Source: an uncultured Spirochaetaceae bacterium (GTDB taxonomy: Bacteria > Spirochaetota > Spirochaetia > Sphaerochaetales > Sphaerochaetaceae). From it: DNA of 51,591 nt. The translations under genes were made by a program, and so were the position numbers. This document shows, one piece after another, positions 35,105 through 47,290 of this stretch (its first letter is position 1; each line of letters opens with the position of its first letter). Below the pieces are notes generated by a model that saw nothing but the letters and a program-made list of their open reading frames with translations, made no database searches and was not told the DNA's origin. The stretch is taken from the NCBI GenBank assembly GCA_944389975.1, contig CALXOH010000031.1, forward strand, positions 1-51,591. The letters run 5' to 3'.

Positions 35105-35413
35105 TTACTGTCTAATTTCCACATCAACACCAGCTGGGAGTTCAAGCTTCATAAGGGCTTCCACAACCTTCTGCGTCGGGTCCAGAATGTCAATCAATCT
35201 CTTATGAGTCCTCATTTCAAACTGCTCACGAGACTTCTTGTTTACGTGAGGGGATCTCAAGACAGTGTACTTATTGATACGAGTCGGGAGTGGAACCGGA
35301 CCGGAAACCTTGGCCCCAGCTTGCAAAACGGTGTCAACGATGGCCTTGGAACTCTGCTCCACCAATTCCGCTTCAAAACCTGTCAACTTGACTCGAATTC
35401 TCTCATTTGCCAT
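35105..35413 (-). CDS. rpsJ: 30S ribosomal protein S10
   Basis: 102-residue S10, part of the 30S head and also the NusB partner (NusE) in antitermination. It shows [40 protein letters not shown] and [20 protein letters not shown]. The ATG at 35413 is chosen because the longer frame begins with TTG and 102 residues is the usual length. GGAG lies about 10 bases upstream, just after the U-rich end of the hairpin between tuf and rpsJ. Confidence 0.97.
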   Translation of the reverse strand: MANERIRVKLTGFEAELVEQSSKAIVDTVLQAGAKVSGPVPLPTRINKYTVLRSPHVNKKSREQFEMRTHKRLIDILDPTQKVVEALMKLELPAGVDVEIRQ

Positions 35414-35427
35414 TTTCAAAAATCTCC

Positions 35428-35466
35428 AAAAAACAAAATATCAGGCCGGGGGGATCACCCCCGACC
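35428..35466 (-). terminator. Terminator-like hairpin between tuf and rpsJ
   Basis: On the minus strand GGTCGGGGG (35466-35458) pairs with CCCCCCGGCC (35453-35444), nine pairs with one G-U, followed by TGATATTTTGTTTTTT. It lies 22 bases after the tuf stop and just before the rpsJ ribosome-binding site. It would separate high tuf output from the S10 group, either as a leaky terminator or as an attenuator; no separate rpsJ promoter is seen downstream. Confidence 0.75.
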
Positions 35467-35487
35467 ATTTCCAGGTCAAACCCTGAC

Positions 35488-36678
35488 TCAGTCCTGAATC
35501 TCGGTTACCTGGCCAGATGCTACGGTGCGTCCACCTTCGCGGATAGCGAAGCGGAGTCCCTTGTCCATGGCAACTGGGTGGATGAGCTCTACGTTGATCT
35601 CAGTGTGATCGCCAGGCATTACCATTTCCTTTCCAGCAGGAAGGTGGCATGTTCCCGTGATGTCGGTCGTCCTGAAGTAGAACTGAGGCCTGTAGCCGTC
35701 GAAGAACGGAGAGTGCCTTCCGCCCTCTTCCTTGCTCAGTACGTATACAGTTCCGAGGAACTTTGCGTGCGGGGTAATCGTGCCCGGCTTTGCAAGAACC
35801 TGTCCCCTTACGACTTCCTTCTTGTCTACGCCCCTGAGGAGAGCTCCGATGTTGTCTCCTGCCTGACCTTCGTCAAGTGTCTTCTGGAACATCTCAACAC
35901 CAGTTACGACAGTGTTCTTCGTCTCCCTGATTCCAACGATCTCAACCGGGTCGTTCACATGAACAACACCGCGCTCGATCCTACCTGTGACAACAGTTCC
36001 ACGTCCGGAGATCGAGAAGATGTCTTCGATCGGCATGAGGAACGGCTGGTCTACAGCACGTGCCGGAAGCGGGATGTATGTGTCCATTGCGTCGAGAAGC
36101 TCGTCGATGCACTTTGTAGCTTCAGGATCGTCCGGCTTTGTCATTGCGAGGTATGCAGAACCCTTGATTACAGGGCAGTTTGCTCCATCAAAGCCATACT
36201 CCGTGAGAAGATCCCTCATCTCCTCTTCTACGAGCTCGATGAGATCCGGATCGTCAACCTGGTCGCACTTGTTGATGAATACGATGATAGCAGGTACACC
36301 AACCTGACGTGCAAGAAGGATGTGCTCCCTTGTCTGTGCCATAGCACCGTCAGTTGCAGCAACAACGATGATAGCGCCGTCCATCTGAGCAGCACCAGTG
36401 ATCATGTTCTTGATGTAGTCAGCGTGGCCCGGGCAGTCGACGTGTGCATAGTGCCTGTTCTTGGACTGATACTCAACGTGCCTTGTGTTGATCGTGATTC
36501 CACGTGCCTTCTCTTCCGGAGCGTTGTCGATTGCGTCATAAGCAAGGGCCTTGTCGCCGAAAAGTCTTGCACAGTGCATCGTGATAGCAGCTGTGAGAGT
36601 CGTCTTACCGTGGTCGACGTGACCGATAGTACCGACGTTTACGTGTGGCTTAGTTCTGTTGAATTTCTCCTTAGCCAT
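35488..36678 (-). CDS. tuf: Elongation factor Tu
   Basis: 396-residue EF-Tu, the GTPase that brings aminoacyl-tRNA to the ribosome. It shows [18 protein letters not shown] (G1 with P loop), the switch I stretch [28 protein letters not shown] (G3), NKCD (G4) and the C-terminal barrel end [20 protein letters not shown] strong AAGGAGG ribosome-binding site follows a short perfect hairpin, and a promoter lies about 250 bases upstream, giving a long leader. fusA, the usual upstream neighbour, is absent. Confidence 0.99.
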   Translation of the reverse strand: MAKEKFNRTKPHVNVGTIGHVDHGKTTLTAAITMHCARLFGDKALAYDAIDNAPEEKARGITINTRHVEYQSKNRHYAHVDCPGHADYIKNMITGAAQMDGAIIVVAATDGAMAQTREHILLARQVGVPAIIVFINKCDQVDDPDLIELVEEEMRDLLTEYGFDGANCPVIKGSAYLAMTKPDDPEATKCIDELLDAMDTYIPLPARAVDQPFLMPIEDIFSISGRGTVVTGRIERGVVHVNDPVEIVGIRETKNTVVTGVEMFQKTLDEGQAGDNIGALLRGVDKKEVVRGQVLAKPGTITPHAKFLGTVYVLSKEEGGRHSPFFDGYRPQFYFRTTDITGTCHLPAGKEMVMPGDHTEINVELIHPVAMDKGLRFAIREGGRTVASGQVTEIQD

Positions 36679-36689
36679 CAGTTTCCTCC

Positions 36690-36708
36690 TTGTGACTCTG
36701 TGTCACAA
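36690..36708 (-). promoter_or_regulatory. Hairpin directly before the tuf ribosome-binding site
   Basis: TTGTGAC (36708-36702), loop ACAGA, GTCACAA (36696-36690) make a perfect 7-bp stem whose last two bases are the first two of AAGGAGG. It may expose or stabilise the tuf start region; no U run follows, so it is not a terminator. Confidence 0.5.
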
Positions 36709-36746
36709 ATCAAATATATCTATAAAGGCCCAAGCCTTTACCGGTC

Positions 36747-36896
36747 TCAAGAGACAGAACTGATTACCGGGGAGGTACTCTCACTGATGGTTCCAGAGGT
36801 CGACGCGGATGCCGACATACGTTTCATGATCTGAAAGAACTTTTCTCTGAACCTAGGGATGACCCTACCAGGGCAACCGTCTTGGCTCTTCGTCAT
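36747..36896 (-). CDS. Possible serine-rich leader peptide upstream of tuf
   Basis: A 49-codon frame in the tuf leader starts MTKSQDGCPGRVIPRFREKF and ends with 22 residues of which 10 are serine (SASASTSGTISESTSPVISS region). It lies between the promoter and tuf. No good ribosome-binding site is seen (AGGGG is 12-13 bases upstream). It could be a regulatory leader peptide or chance. Confidence 0.2.
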   Translation of the reverse strand: MTKSQDGCPGRVIPRFREKFFQIMKRMSASASTSGTISESTSPVISSVS

Positions 36897-36929
36897 GGCA
36901 GAGATAACCCCTGTCCTGACACCTTTGCT

Positions 36930-36959
36930 ATCCTAAACGAAAATTGAAAACAATGTCAA
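36930..36959 (-). promoter_or_regulatory. Candidate tuf promoter
   Basis: TTGACA (36959-36954) and TAGGAT (36935-36930) on the minus strand with an 18-base AT-rich spacer. Transcription would start near 36923, about 245 bases upstream of tuf. Confidence 0.6.
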
Positions 36960-37028
36960 CACTTTGATGCGACATCGAATCGGACGATATGCTTTTCAAA
37001 GATCCAGGAAATCCTTATAAGAATCAGC

Positions 37029-37283
37029 ATGAAGGAATACACATACAAGACGACCGGAACGTGCTCGAGAAGCATCACGTTTTCAATCGACGATGAGAAC
37101 AGGATCCACGGGCTTTCGTTCCAAGGTGGATGCAACGGCAATCTGAAGGGTATCGCAGCCCTTTCAGAGGGAAAGGACGCAATGGAAGTGATGCGCGCAC
37201 TTGAGGGAATCAAATGCGGATTGAAAGGCACGAGCTGCCCCGACCAGCTTTCGAAGGCGCTGAGGGAAGCACTCGGGGTCTAA
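37029..37283 (+). CDS. TSCPD domain-containing protein
   Basis: 84-residue protein with the whole TSCPD fold. It opens YTYKTTGTCSRSITFSIDDE, then GGCNGNLKGIAALSEGKDAM and ends with the name-giving motif KGTSCPDQLSKAL. Four cysteines (in GTCSRS, GGCNGN, IKCGL and TSCPD) suggest metal or iron-sulfur binding. The domain also occurs at the end of vitamin B12-dependent ribonucleotide reductases, but the function of stand-alone forms is unknown. The gene is divergent from tuf and its stop codon shares bases with the stop of the next, convergent gene. Confidence 0.88.
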   Translation: MKEYTYKTTGTCSRSITFSIDDENRIHGLSFQGGCNGNLKGIAALSEGKDAMEVMRALEGIKCGLKGTSCPDQLSKALREALGV

Positions 37284-37612
37284 CGCACCACATTGTTTTC
37301 AAAAAGGAATCCGACAAAGTCGTTGTAGACCCTCCGATGAGCGAAAACCTGATCGTTTTCGACGTACAAAAGGAGGCTGTTGGTCCTTTCTATCAATTCT
37401 TTGGCACCAATCTCACTCCCCTCCTCGGCGATGATGCGTTCAAGCATCTCATGTCTGAAGAGGTCGTTCCCTTCGGCTTTCTCCGAGAGGGCGAGGTTCG
37501 CCAAAGCGCTTTTTGAAGCAAGATACACTTTCACGACCTCCTCCGGGTCGGAGACAAACCGTGAGGCATAGGATTCCAGGCTGTAATATTCGTCGTAATC
37601 GGGAACAAACAT
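37280..37612 (-). CDS. Hypothetical protein, not recognised
   Basis: 110-residue protein beginning MFVPDYDEYYSLESYASRFV, mostly helical and acidic in appearance (DLFRHEMLERIIAEEGSEIG), with no membrane segment and no cysteine. It is neither a ribosomal protein nor a translation factor that I know. Its ATG lies only 8 bases past the U run of the rpsG terminator with no clear ribosome-binding site, so it may depend on readthrough or be leaderless. Its stop (TAG) shares bases with the TSCPD stop (TAA). It occupies the place where fusA is often found. Confidence 0.6.
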   Translation of the reverse strand: MFVPDYDEYYSLESYASRFVSDPEEVVKVYLASKSALANLALSEKAEGNDLFRHEMLERIIAEEGSEIGAKELIERTNSLLLYVENDQVFAHRRVYNDFVGFLFENNVVR

Positions 37613-37620
37613 AAGTCATC

Positions 37621-37643
37621 AAAAAAGGCCGCCAAAGGCGACC
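37621..37643 (-). terminator. Rho-independent terminator after rpsG
   Basis: GGTCGCC (37643-37637), loop TTT, GGCGGCC (37633-37627) with one G-U pair, then TTTTTT (37626-37621). It lies 7 bases after the rpsG stop and ends the rpoB-rpoC-rpsL-rpsG unit. Confidence 0.88.
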
Positions 37644-37650
37644 TTCGTAA

Positions 37651-38133
<483 letters not shown>

Positions 38134-38136
38134 TTA

Positions 38137-38511
38137 TCAGGCCTTTGGCTTCTTTGCGCCGTACTTCGAGCGGCTGCGCTTCCTGTCGTTCACGCCAAGG
38201 GTATCCTTGGTTCCCCTGATGATGTGGTAACGCACACCAGGAAGGTCCTTGACCCTTCCGCCCCTGATGAGGACGACGGAGTGTTCCTGAAGGTTGTGGC
38301 CTACACCCGGGATGTAAGCTGTAACTTCAATACCGTTTGAAAGCCTTACACGAGCTACCTTTCTGAGAGCTGAGTTAGGCTTTTTCGGGGTCACTGTCAT
38401 GACCCTTGTGCAGACGCCCCTCTTCTGAGGGCATCCTCCGAGGGCCGGGGACTTCGTCTTGCTCTTCGTACTAGTCCTGCCCTTTCTAATAAGCTGATTG
38501 ATAGTAGGCAT
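38137..38511 (-). CDS. rpsL: 30S ribosomal protein S12
   Basis: 124-residue S12 at the decoding centre. It begins [20 protein letters not shown] and shows the streptomycin-linked region [20 protein letters not shown], then [20 protein letters not shown] and [20 protein letters not shown]. The lysines at the classic resistance sites ([15 protein letters not shown]) are wild type. A ribosome-binding site AAGGAG lies about 11 bases upstream and belongs to an alternative RNA pairing. Confidence 0.98.
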   Translation of the reverse strand: MPTINQLIRKGRTSTKSKTKSPALGGCPQKRGVCTRVMTVTPKKPNSALRKVARVRLSNGIEVTAYIPGVGHNLQEHSVVLIRGGRVKDLPGVRYHIIRGTKDTLGVNDRKRSRSKYGAKKPKA

Positions 38512-38520
38512 CTTTCGATA

Positions 38521-38557
38521 CGCTCCTTAATTTGGCGCTCCCCTCACAAAGGAGCGC
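38521..38557 (-). promoter_or_regulatory. Alternative RNA pairings before rpsL
   Basis: On the minus-strand RNA, arm A (GCGCUCCUUU, 38557-38548) can pair with arm B (GGAGCGC, 38541-38535; 7 bp) or with arm C (AAGGAGCG, 38528-38521; 8 bp). Arm C contains the rpsL ribosome-binding site, so A-B leaves rpsL open and A-C closes it. A further GGTGCC/GGTGCACC-type hairpin lies just upstream (about 38562-38579). No U run follows, so these are not terminators. Confidence 0.5.
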
Positions 38558-38637
38558 TCTACCGGTGCACAGGCACCAGTTATCAAAAACCATGGTCAGC
38601 ATGAGAAATCCACCTCGAAAGCGGACGCGACAGCGCC

Positions 38638-41600
38638 TCACTCCTCGTCCTGGACAGCACTATCCATTACGGAGGCTGGTTCTCCCACGGTCTTCATATC
38701 ACCTAGTTCTGCAATCTCGGCCTCCTCTTCCAAGGAAGACTTGCCGGATTCCTTCATTTCCTTGCGTGCCTTGTCGATCTCTGCCTGTATTGCCAGTAGT
38801 TTCTCGTCATCAAGGTGTACATCGCGGTATCTCTTCATACCCGTTCCTGCAGGAATGAGATGACCGATGATGACGTTCTCCTTCAAGCCACGCAACTCGT
38901 CTTTTTTACCCGCGATCGCCGCGTTTGTCAACACTCTGGTCGTAGAAAGGAACGAAGCTGCGGAGATGAACGAATCGACTGAGAGTGCTGCATCCGAAAC
39001 GCCCTGGAGTACCGGACGTGCGATTGCAGGTTGCCTGCCCTCCTTCTTCGCCTGTTCGTTTACCTTCCTGAAGAGGTTCTTGTCGACCTTCTGCATCTTT
39101 ACGAACTGGGTGTCGCCTGCGCGTACGATCTCAACCTTCTTCAGCATCTGGCGGATGATGATTCCGAGGTGCTTCTCGTTGATCTCGACGCCCTGCATCC
39201 TATAGACCTTCTGGATCTCTTCGACGAGGAAGGAAAGAACTGCGTTCTCACCAAGTACGTCGAGAACCTCGCGGCTTGTGACAGGTTCGTCACAAAGCGG
39301 ATCACCAGCCTTGACCTCATCCCCTTCCCTGACTGAGAGGAGGGCATCCTTTGTGTAAACCTTGTGCGGGTGCCTCTTTCCGAATACGTCGACGATCGTG
39401 ACTGTAGTCGAACCACTATTCGGTCCACCTGCAGTGATCTTCTCCACGGTACCGGATACGCGTGCAAGGATGATCGGGTTGATCTTGTTTCCGGATGCAA
39501 CCTTTCCATGGCGAGCCTCGAAAAGCGAGTCAACCTGCGGAAGACCACCTGCGATATCCTTCGTGGTAGCGCTGTCGATAGCCTCTTTTGCGATCACATC
39601 GCCGGCTTTGACCTTCTCGCCCACCGCTTTGACGACCATGTACGAACCGCCCGGGATCGGGAAGTGATATACCACGCCGTCATCCCCGAGGATCCTCACT
39701 TCAGGCCTGTACTGCCCGAGCTGCTGGGAAGGAACGACGATCATCTCGGATTCCCCTGCATCGTTGAAGATCCTTCTGTAGGACTTGTCCTCCACGAAGT
39801 CGTAAAGCTCGTCCACAGTTCCGGTGACATCGCTTATGATCGGGTTGCTGAACGGGTCGAACGTAATGATCGCGTCTCCTGCGGGAACGACCTTGTTCTC
39901 CTCGACTTTCAGCTCCGAACCGGCAGGCACCGGGTATTCGTGGCTTGTTGCTACGATGAACGTAGGCACAGGCCCGTTGACCGAGTCGTGGATCATGTAG
40001 AGTTTTCCGTTGCCCTTTGCAGTGACTTCCCTGCCATCCTTTCTATACATGGGATAGCCCTTCGCCACCGCAGCGCCCTCTTCCACAAGCAACTCATCGT
40101 AAAGACCGGTGATGTCCTCAAGTATCCTTGAGACGTACACGTGACCCTTTCTTGCAAAGAGTTTCGTGCCATCCTCCCTGTCGATGACCTGCCCCTTTAT
40201 GTTCCTGACTATCGTCTGGTAATCGAAAGAGAGCTTGTTGTCCTTGGTGGAAGTCGATGCTGTTCCTCCGACGTGGAACGTTCTCATCGTCAGCTGCGTA
40301 CCGGGCTGTCCGATCGACTGGGCCGCGATGATTCCAACCGCCTCTCCGATCTCTACAGTCCTGTTCGTCGCAAGGTTCCTTCCATAGCACTTCTTACACA
40401 CTCCGTGCTCGCTTTCGCAAGTGAGTACGGTCCTCATCAGAACTTCCTCAACTCCCGCATCCTCGATGACCTTTGCAGTCTCGTCGGAAATCTCCTCGTT
40501 CGCTTTTGCAAGCACCACCGGCCTGCCGTTGGCGTCCTTGAGGAACGGGTGAAGTACATCTTCGACCGGGCATGATCCTGCAATCCTGGAGGCAAGCGAT
40601 TCGATGACCTGGTCGCCGTCCTTGACTGCGCTGACCCATATGCCGTTGATCGTATGGCAATCCTCTTCCGTGACGACTACATCCTGTGCGACATCGACGA
40701 GCTTACGGGTAAGGTATCCTGCCCTTGCCGTCTTGAGTGCAGTATCGGTAAGACCCTTACGTGCGCCGTTTGAGGAGATGAAGAACTCGATGATCGAAAG
40801 CCCTTCCTTGAAGTTGCTCTTGATCGGGAGTTCGATGATCTTTCCGTTCGGCTTTGCCATGAGGCCACGCATACCGCCAAGCTGCCTGATCTGGGTCTTG
40901 CTTCCACGAGCTCCAGACTCCGCCATGAGGTAAAGCGGATTGAAGCCCCTCTGGCTCTTCTTAAGCTCATCCATGAGGACGTTCGTAAGTTTCTCGTTCG
41001 TCTCAGTCCAAAGCTCGATGACACGGTTGTATCTCTCTTCCTGGGTGATCTGTCCGTCATGATACTGCTTGAAGACGACAGCCTGCTTCTCGTTCGCTTC
41101 CTCGATAAGTTCCTTCTTGCTCTCTGGAACGACCATGTCGGATAGCCCGATGGTAGCTCCGAAGAGTGTTGCGTACTTGAAACCAAGGTCCTTAACGGAA
41201 TCAAGGAGTTCAACCGCAACAGAAGGCTTATGCGTATGGATCGTCTCTGCGATAACCTTCTTGAGCTGCTTGTCGCCAAGGCAGTAGTTCTGGAAAGGAA
41301 TGCCGCGCGGGATAGCCGAGTTGAAGATGATCCTTCCCGGTGTCGTCGCCATCCAGCTCTTTCCGTCCGCAATTTGCACATTACCCTTCTCGTCGACTAC
41401 TTCAAGCCCTTTCCTGAGGCGGTAATATATCTCCTCGTTGTATGTTATCGATCCGATGTCGATCGCTGCTTCGATCTCGTTTATCGATTCGAAATACTTC
41501 GCTTTCTTCGGCTCTTCCCCTTCTAAAGGAAGCATCTCCTTCGTCAGATAGAAGATTCCAAGGACCATGTCCTGGCTCGGGAATGCAATCGGCTTTCCGT

Positions 41601-43062
41601 TCGCCGGGTCCAGAAGATTTGTCGTGCTGAGCATCAGCGTCCAACATTCAAGCTGGGCAGCCTGGGTCAAAGGCACGTGGATTGCCATCTGGTCGCCGTC
41701 GAAGTCAGCGTTGAACGCGTGACAGACAAGCGGATGGAGCTTGAGCGCCTTTCCATCGACCAAGACCGGCTCGAACGCCTGGATTCCAAGGCGGTGGAGC
41801 GTAGGTGCACGGTTGAGCATTACAGGGTGTTCCTTGACTACGTCATCGAGGATCGACCAAACTTCCGGAGCCTCGCTCTCAACAAGCAATTTCGCCCTCT
41901 TTATGTTCGGGGAAACACCGTCCTGAACGAGCTTTTTCATGATGAAAGGTTTGTAAAGCTCGAGTGCCATCTTCGAAGGAACTCCGCACTGATGCATCTT
42001 CAGCTCCGGTCCGACGACGATAACGCTTCGTCCCGAGTAGTCTACACGCTTTCCCAAGAGGTTCTGTCTGAACCTGCCCTGCTTGCCCTTGAGGACATCC
42101 GAAAGGCTCTTGAGCTCCCTCTTGGAGGAACCCTTGGTGGGATTGGACGTCTTGGAGTTGTCGAAAAGCGAATCGACAGCTTCCTGAAGCATCCTCTTCT
42201 CATTTCTCACGATGATATCCGGAGCCTGGATCTTGATGAGCCTGTCGAGGCGGTTGTTTCTGTTTATAACGCGCCTGTAAAGCTCATTGAGATCGGTTGT
42301 AGCAAAGCGCCCGCCGTCAAGCTGAACCATAGGCCTGAGATCCGGTGGGATGACAGGGATGACCTTCAGGATCATCCATTCAGGCTTGTTGCCTGACTTT
42401 ATGAAATCCTCGCAGTAGCGGATGCGTGAGAGAAGCTTGTTCTCGATCTTTGCATTCGCTTTCTCCTTCTGGGCAAGCTCAGCCCTGAGCTCTTCCGAAA
42501 GAGCTTCCAGATCGAGGCTCTTCAAAAGGTCGTAGATTGCTTCCGCGCCCATTGCGGCCTTGAATTCATCGCCATACTTGAGGTAGTAGTCGTTGTATTC
42601 GCCCTCAGAAAGCACCATGTTCTTCTTGAGTTCAGGAACCGAACCGGGATCGGTGACGACATACTTCTCGTACGAGAGTATCTCCATCAGTTCCGCCCTC
42701 TTGATGTCCAACAGGTAGCTCATGATCGAAGGCGTAGAGCGGTAGAACCAGATGTGTGCGACTGGAGCTGCAAGGGTGATGTGCCCCATTCTCTCCCTTC
42801 TTACCTTGGTATCGGAGACCTCCACACCACATCGATCGCAGACGACGCCCTTGTATCTGTTGGATTTGAACTTTCCGCAATAGCACTCCCATTCCTTCGT
42901 AGTTCCGAAGATCTTCTCACAGAAGAGGCCATCCCTCTCCGGACGGAGAGAGCGGTAGTTGATGGTCTCCGGCTTCTTCACCTCCCCGTATGACCACTCG
43001 AGGATCTGTTCCGGGGACGCTAGCTTTATCCTGATGCTGCTGAAATCCTGAATTTCCTTCAT
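38638..43062 (-). CDS. rpoC: DNA-directed RNA polymerase subunit beta-prime
   Basis: 1474-residue largest RNA polymerase subunit. The N-terminal zinc site uses Cys60, Cys62, Cys75 and Cys78; the catalytic magnesium loop NADFDGDQM is at residues 451-459; a second zinc site appears as TCESEHGVCKKCYGRNL near residue 880; the bridge-helix and trigger-loop regions include SGARGSKTQIRQLGGMRGLM and AAQSIGQPGTQLTMRTFHVG. The C-terminus is an acidic tail of about 25 residues. It begins 12 bases after the rpoB stop. Length is normal for a spirochaete. Confidence 0.99.
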   Translation of the reverse strand: MKEIQDFSSIRIKLASPEQILEWSYGEVKKPETINYRSLRPERDGLFCEKIFGTTKEWECYCGKFKSNRYKGVVCDRCGVEVSDTKVRRERMGHITLAAPVAHIWFYRSTPSIMSYLLDIKRAELMEILSYEKYVVTDPGSVPELKKNMVLSEGEYNDYYLKYGDEFKAAMGAEAIYDLLKSLDLEALSEELRAELAQKEKANAKIENKLLSRIRYCEDFIKSGNKPEWMILKVIPVIPPDLRPMVQLDGGRFATTDLNELYRRVINRNNRLDRLIKIQAPDIIVRNEKRMLQEAVDSLFDNSKTSNPTKGSSKRELKSLSDVLKGKQGRFRQNLLGKRVDYSGRSVIVVGPELKMHQCGVPSKMALELYKPFIMKKLVQDGVSPNIKRAKLLVESEAPEVWSILDDVVKEHPVMLNRAPTLHRLGIQAFEPVLVDGKALKLHPLVCHAFNADFDGDQMAIHVPLTQAAQLECWTLMLSTTNLLDPANGKPIAFPSQDMVLGIFYLTKEMLPLEGEEPKKAKYFESINEIEAAIDIGSITYNEEIYYRLRKGLEVVDEKGNVQIADGKSWMATTPGRIIFNSAIPRGIPFQNYCLGDKQLKKVIAETIHTHKPSVAVELLDSVKDLGFKYATLFGATIGLSDMVVPESKKELIEEANEKQAVVFKQYHDGQITQEERYNRVIELWTETNEKLTNVLMDELKKSQRGFNPLYLMAESGARGSKTQIRQLGGMRGLMAKPNGKIIELPIKSNFKEGLSIIEFFISSNGARKGLTDTALKTARAGYLTRKLVDVAQDVVVTEEDCHTINGIWVSAVKDGDQVIESLASRIAGSCPVEDVLHPFLKDANGRPVVLAKANEEISDETAKVIEDAGVEEVLMRTVLTCESEHGVCKKCYGRNLATNRTVEIGEAVGIIAAQSIGQPGTQLTMRTFHVGGTASTSTKDNKLSFDYQTIVRNIKGQVIDREDGTKLFARKGHVYVSRILEDITGLYDELLVEEGAAVAKGYPMYRKDGREVTAKGNGKLYMIHDSVNGPVPTFIVATSHEYPVPAGSELKVEENKVVPAGDAIITFDPFSNPIISDVTGTVDELYDFVEDKSYRRIFNDAGESEMIVVPSQQLGQYRPEVRILGDDGVVYHFPIPGGSYMVVKAVGEKVKAGDVIAKEAIDSATTKDIAGGLPQVDSLFEARHGKVASGNKINPIILARVSGTVEKITAGGPNSGSTTVTIVDVFGKRHPHKVYTKDALLSVREGDEVKAGDPLCDEPVTSREVLDVLGENAVLSFLVEEIQKVYRMQGVEINEKHLGIIIRQMLKKVEIVRAGDTQFVKMQKVDKNLFRKVNEQAKKEGRQPAIARPVLQGVSDAALSVDSFISAASFLSTTRVLTNAAIAGKKDELRGLKENVIIGHLIPAGTGMKRYRDVHLDDEKLLAIQAEIDKARKEMKESGKSSLEEEAEIAELGDMKTVGEPASVMDSAVQDEE

Positions 43063-43074
43063 TCTCCCTCCTCC

Positions 43075-46668
<3,594 letters not shown>

Positions 46669-46830
46669 TACGTACCTCCATTGAGACACCGCGGAAGGTG
46701 CCCTTTTAAGCACCGAAGTACTAAGAAAAACAGAAAATACAATAGACACGTTATGCCATCAGGGCATTTTCCAATCCCCGATGGCATCTGCCGGGCTTCT
46801 TCCCCCGGCTAGAAAGATATAAGAAAACGC
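46669..46830 (-). promoter_or_regulatory. Structured rplL-rpoB spacer
   Basis: A 162-base gap with three hairpins on the minus strand: GCCGGG/CCCGGC (46809-46804 with 46795-46790), ATGCCATC/GATGGCAT (46787-46780 with 46760-46753) and GGTGC/GCACC (46714-46710 with 46701-46697). In Escherichia coli this gap carries an attenuator and an RNase III site that lower rpoBC relative to rplL; the position here is the same. The short A/T-rich stretch TTTTCTGTTTTTCTT after the second hairpin would fit a leaky terminator. Confidence 0.6.
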
Positions 46831-47217
46831 TTAGTTCGCAGCCTTGACTTCGATGACACAGCCGGCAGCCTCGAGCTTCTCCTTCATCTGGGCAGACTCT
46901 TCCTTGCTTACGTTCTCCTTGAGTGTACCGCCGTTCTCGCAGAGATCCTTCGCCTCCTTGAGGCCGAGGCCTGTTACGGCACGTACTTCCTTGATGCATG
47001 CGATCTTCTTTGCAGCATCAACGCTCTTGAGGATGACGTTGAACTCCGTCGGCTCTTCAGCCTCGGCAGCTGCAGCAGGAGCTGCACCACCAGCGACTGC
47101 AACAGCAGCAGCGGCAGCCTGTACGCCAAACTTCTCCTCCATCATCTTGATGAGGTCAGAGACTTCCATCACGGTCATGTTCGCGATTGCGTCGAGAATT
47201 TCTTCCTTGGTAACCAT
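46831..47217 (-). CDS. rplL: 50S ribosomal protein L7/L12
   Basis: 128-residue L7/L12, the multi-copy stalk protein that recruits and activates translation GTPases. The N-terminal dimerisation helices ([20 protein letters not shown]) are followed by an Ala-rich hinge (about 35-52) and the C-terminal domain with [20 protein letters not shown] and the end CVIEVKAAN. It lies after rplJ with a 73-base gap holding an ACGGCC/GGCCGT hairpin. Confidence 0.98.
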   Translation of the reverse strand: MVTKEEILDAIANMTVMEVSDLIKMMEEKFGVQAAAAAVAVAGGAAPAAAAEAEEPTEFNVILKSVDAAKKIACIKEVRAVTGLGLKEAKDLCENGGTLKENVSKEESAQMKEKLEAAGCVIEVKAAN

Positions 47218-47249
47218 ATTAACTACTCTCCTTATAAAATATATCCAAA

Positions 47250-47284
47250 ACGGCCTAGCAGGTTATCACTTAGACTATGGCCGT
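47250..47284 (-). promoter_or_regulatory. Hairpin between rplJ and rplL
   Basis: ACGGCC (47284-47279) and GGCCGT (47255-47250) form a perfect 6-bp stem with a 23-base loop, followed by TTTTGG on the minus strand. It could help raise rplL over rplJ by RNA stabilisation, or could be chance. Confidence 0.35.
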
Positions 47285-47290
47285 ATAGGT

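Larger units (their letters stand above)
36679..37028. other. 350-base gap with the tuf leader
   Basis: No recognised gene. The minus strand carries the tuf promoter and a leader of about 245 bases. Visible structure: TTGTGAC/GTCACAA with a 5-base loop (36708-36690) just before the tuf ribosome-binding site; AAAGGC/GCCTTT (about 36736-36721); and a possible pairing of the CCGGT and ACCGG blocks around 36740-36770. A 49-codon frame lies inside it (separate entry). The TSCPD gene begins at 37029 on the plus strand; its ribosome-binding site and promoter are unclear. Confidence 0.55.

Noticed and set aside
36721-36780. A possible tRNA in the tuf leader
   Set aside because: No cloverleaf and no T-loop GGTTCRA could be built.
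35407-36834. Plus-strand 475-codon open frame opposite tuf
   Set aside because: It is a shadow of the tuf codons; its residues match no family and have the composition of antisense translation.
41677-42396. Plus-strand frames opposite rpoC and rpoB
   Set aside because: Antisense shadows of strongly conserved polymerase codons.
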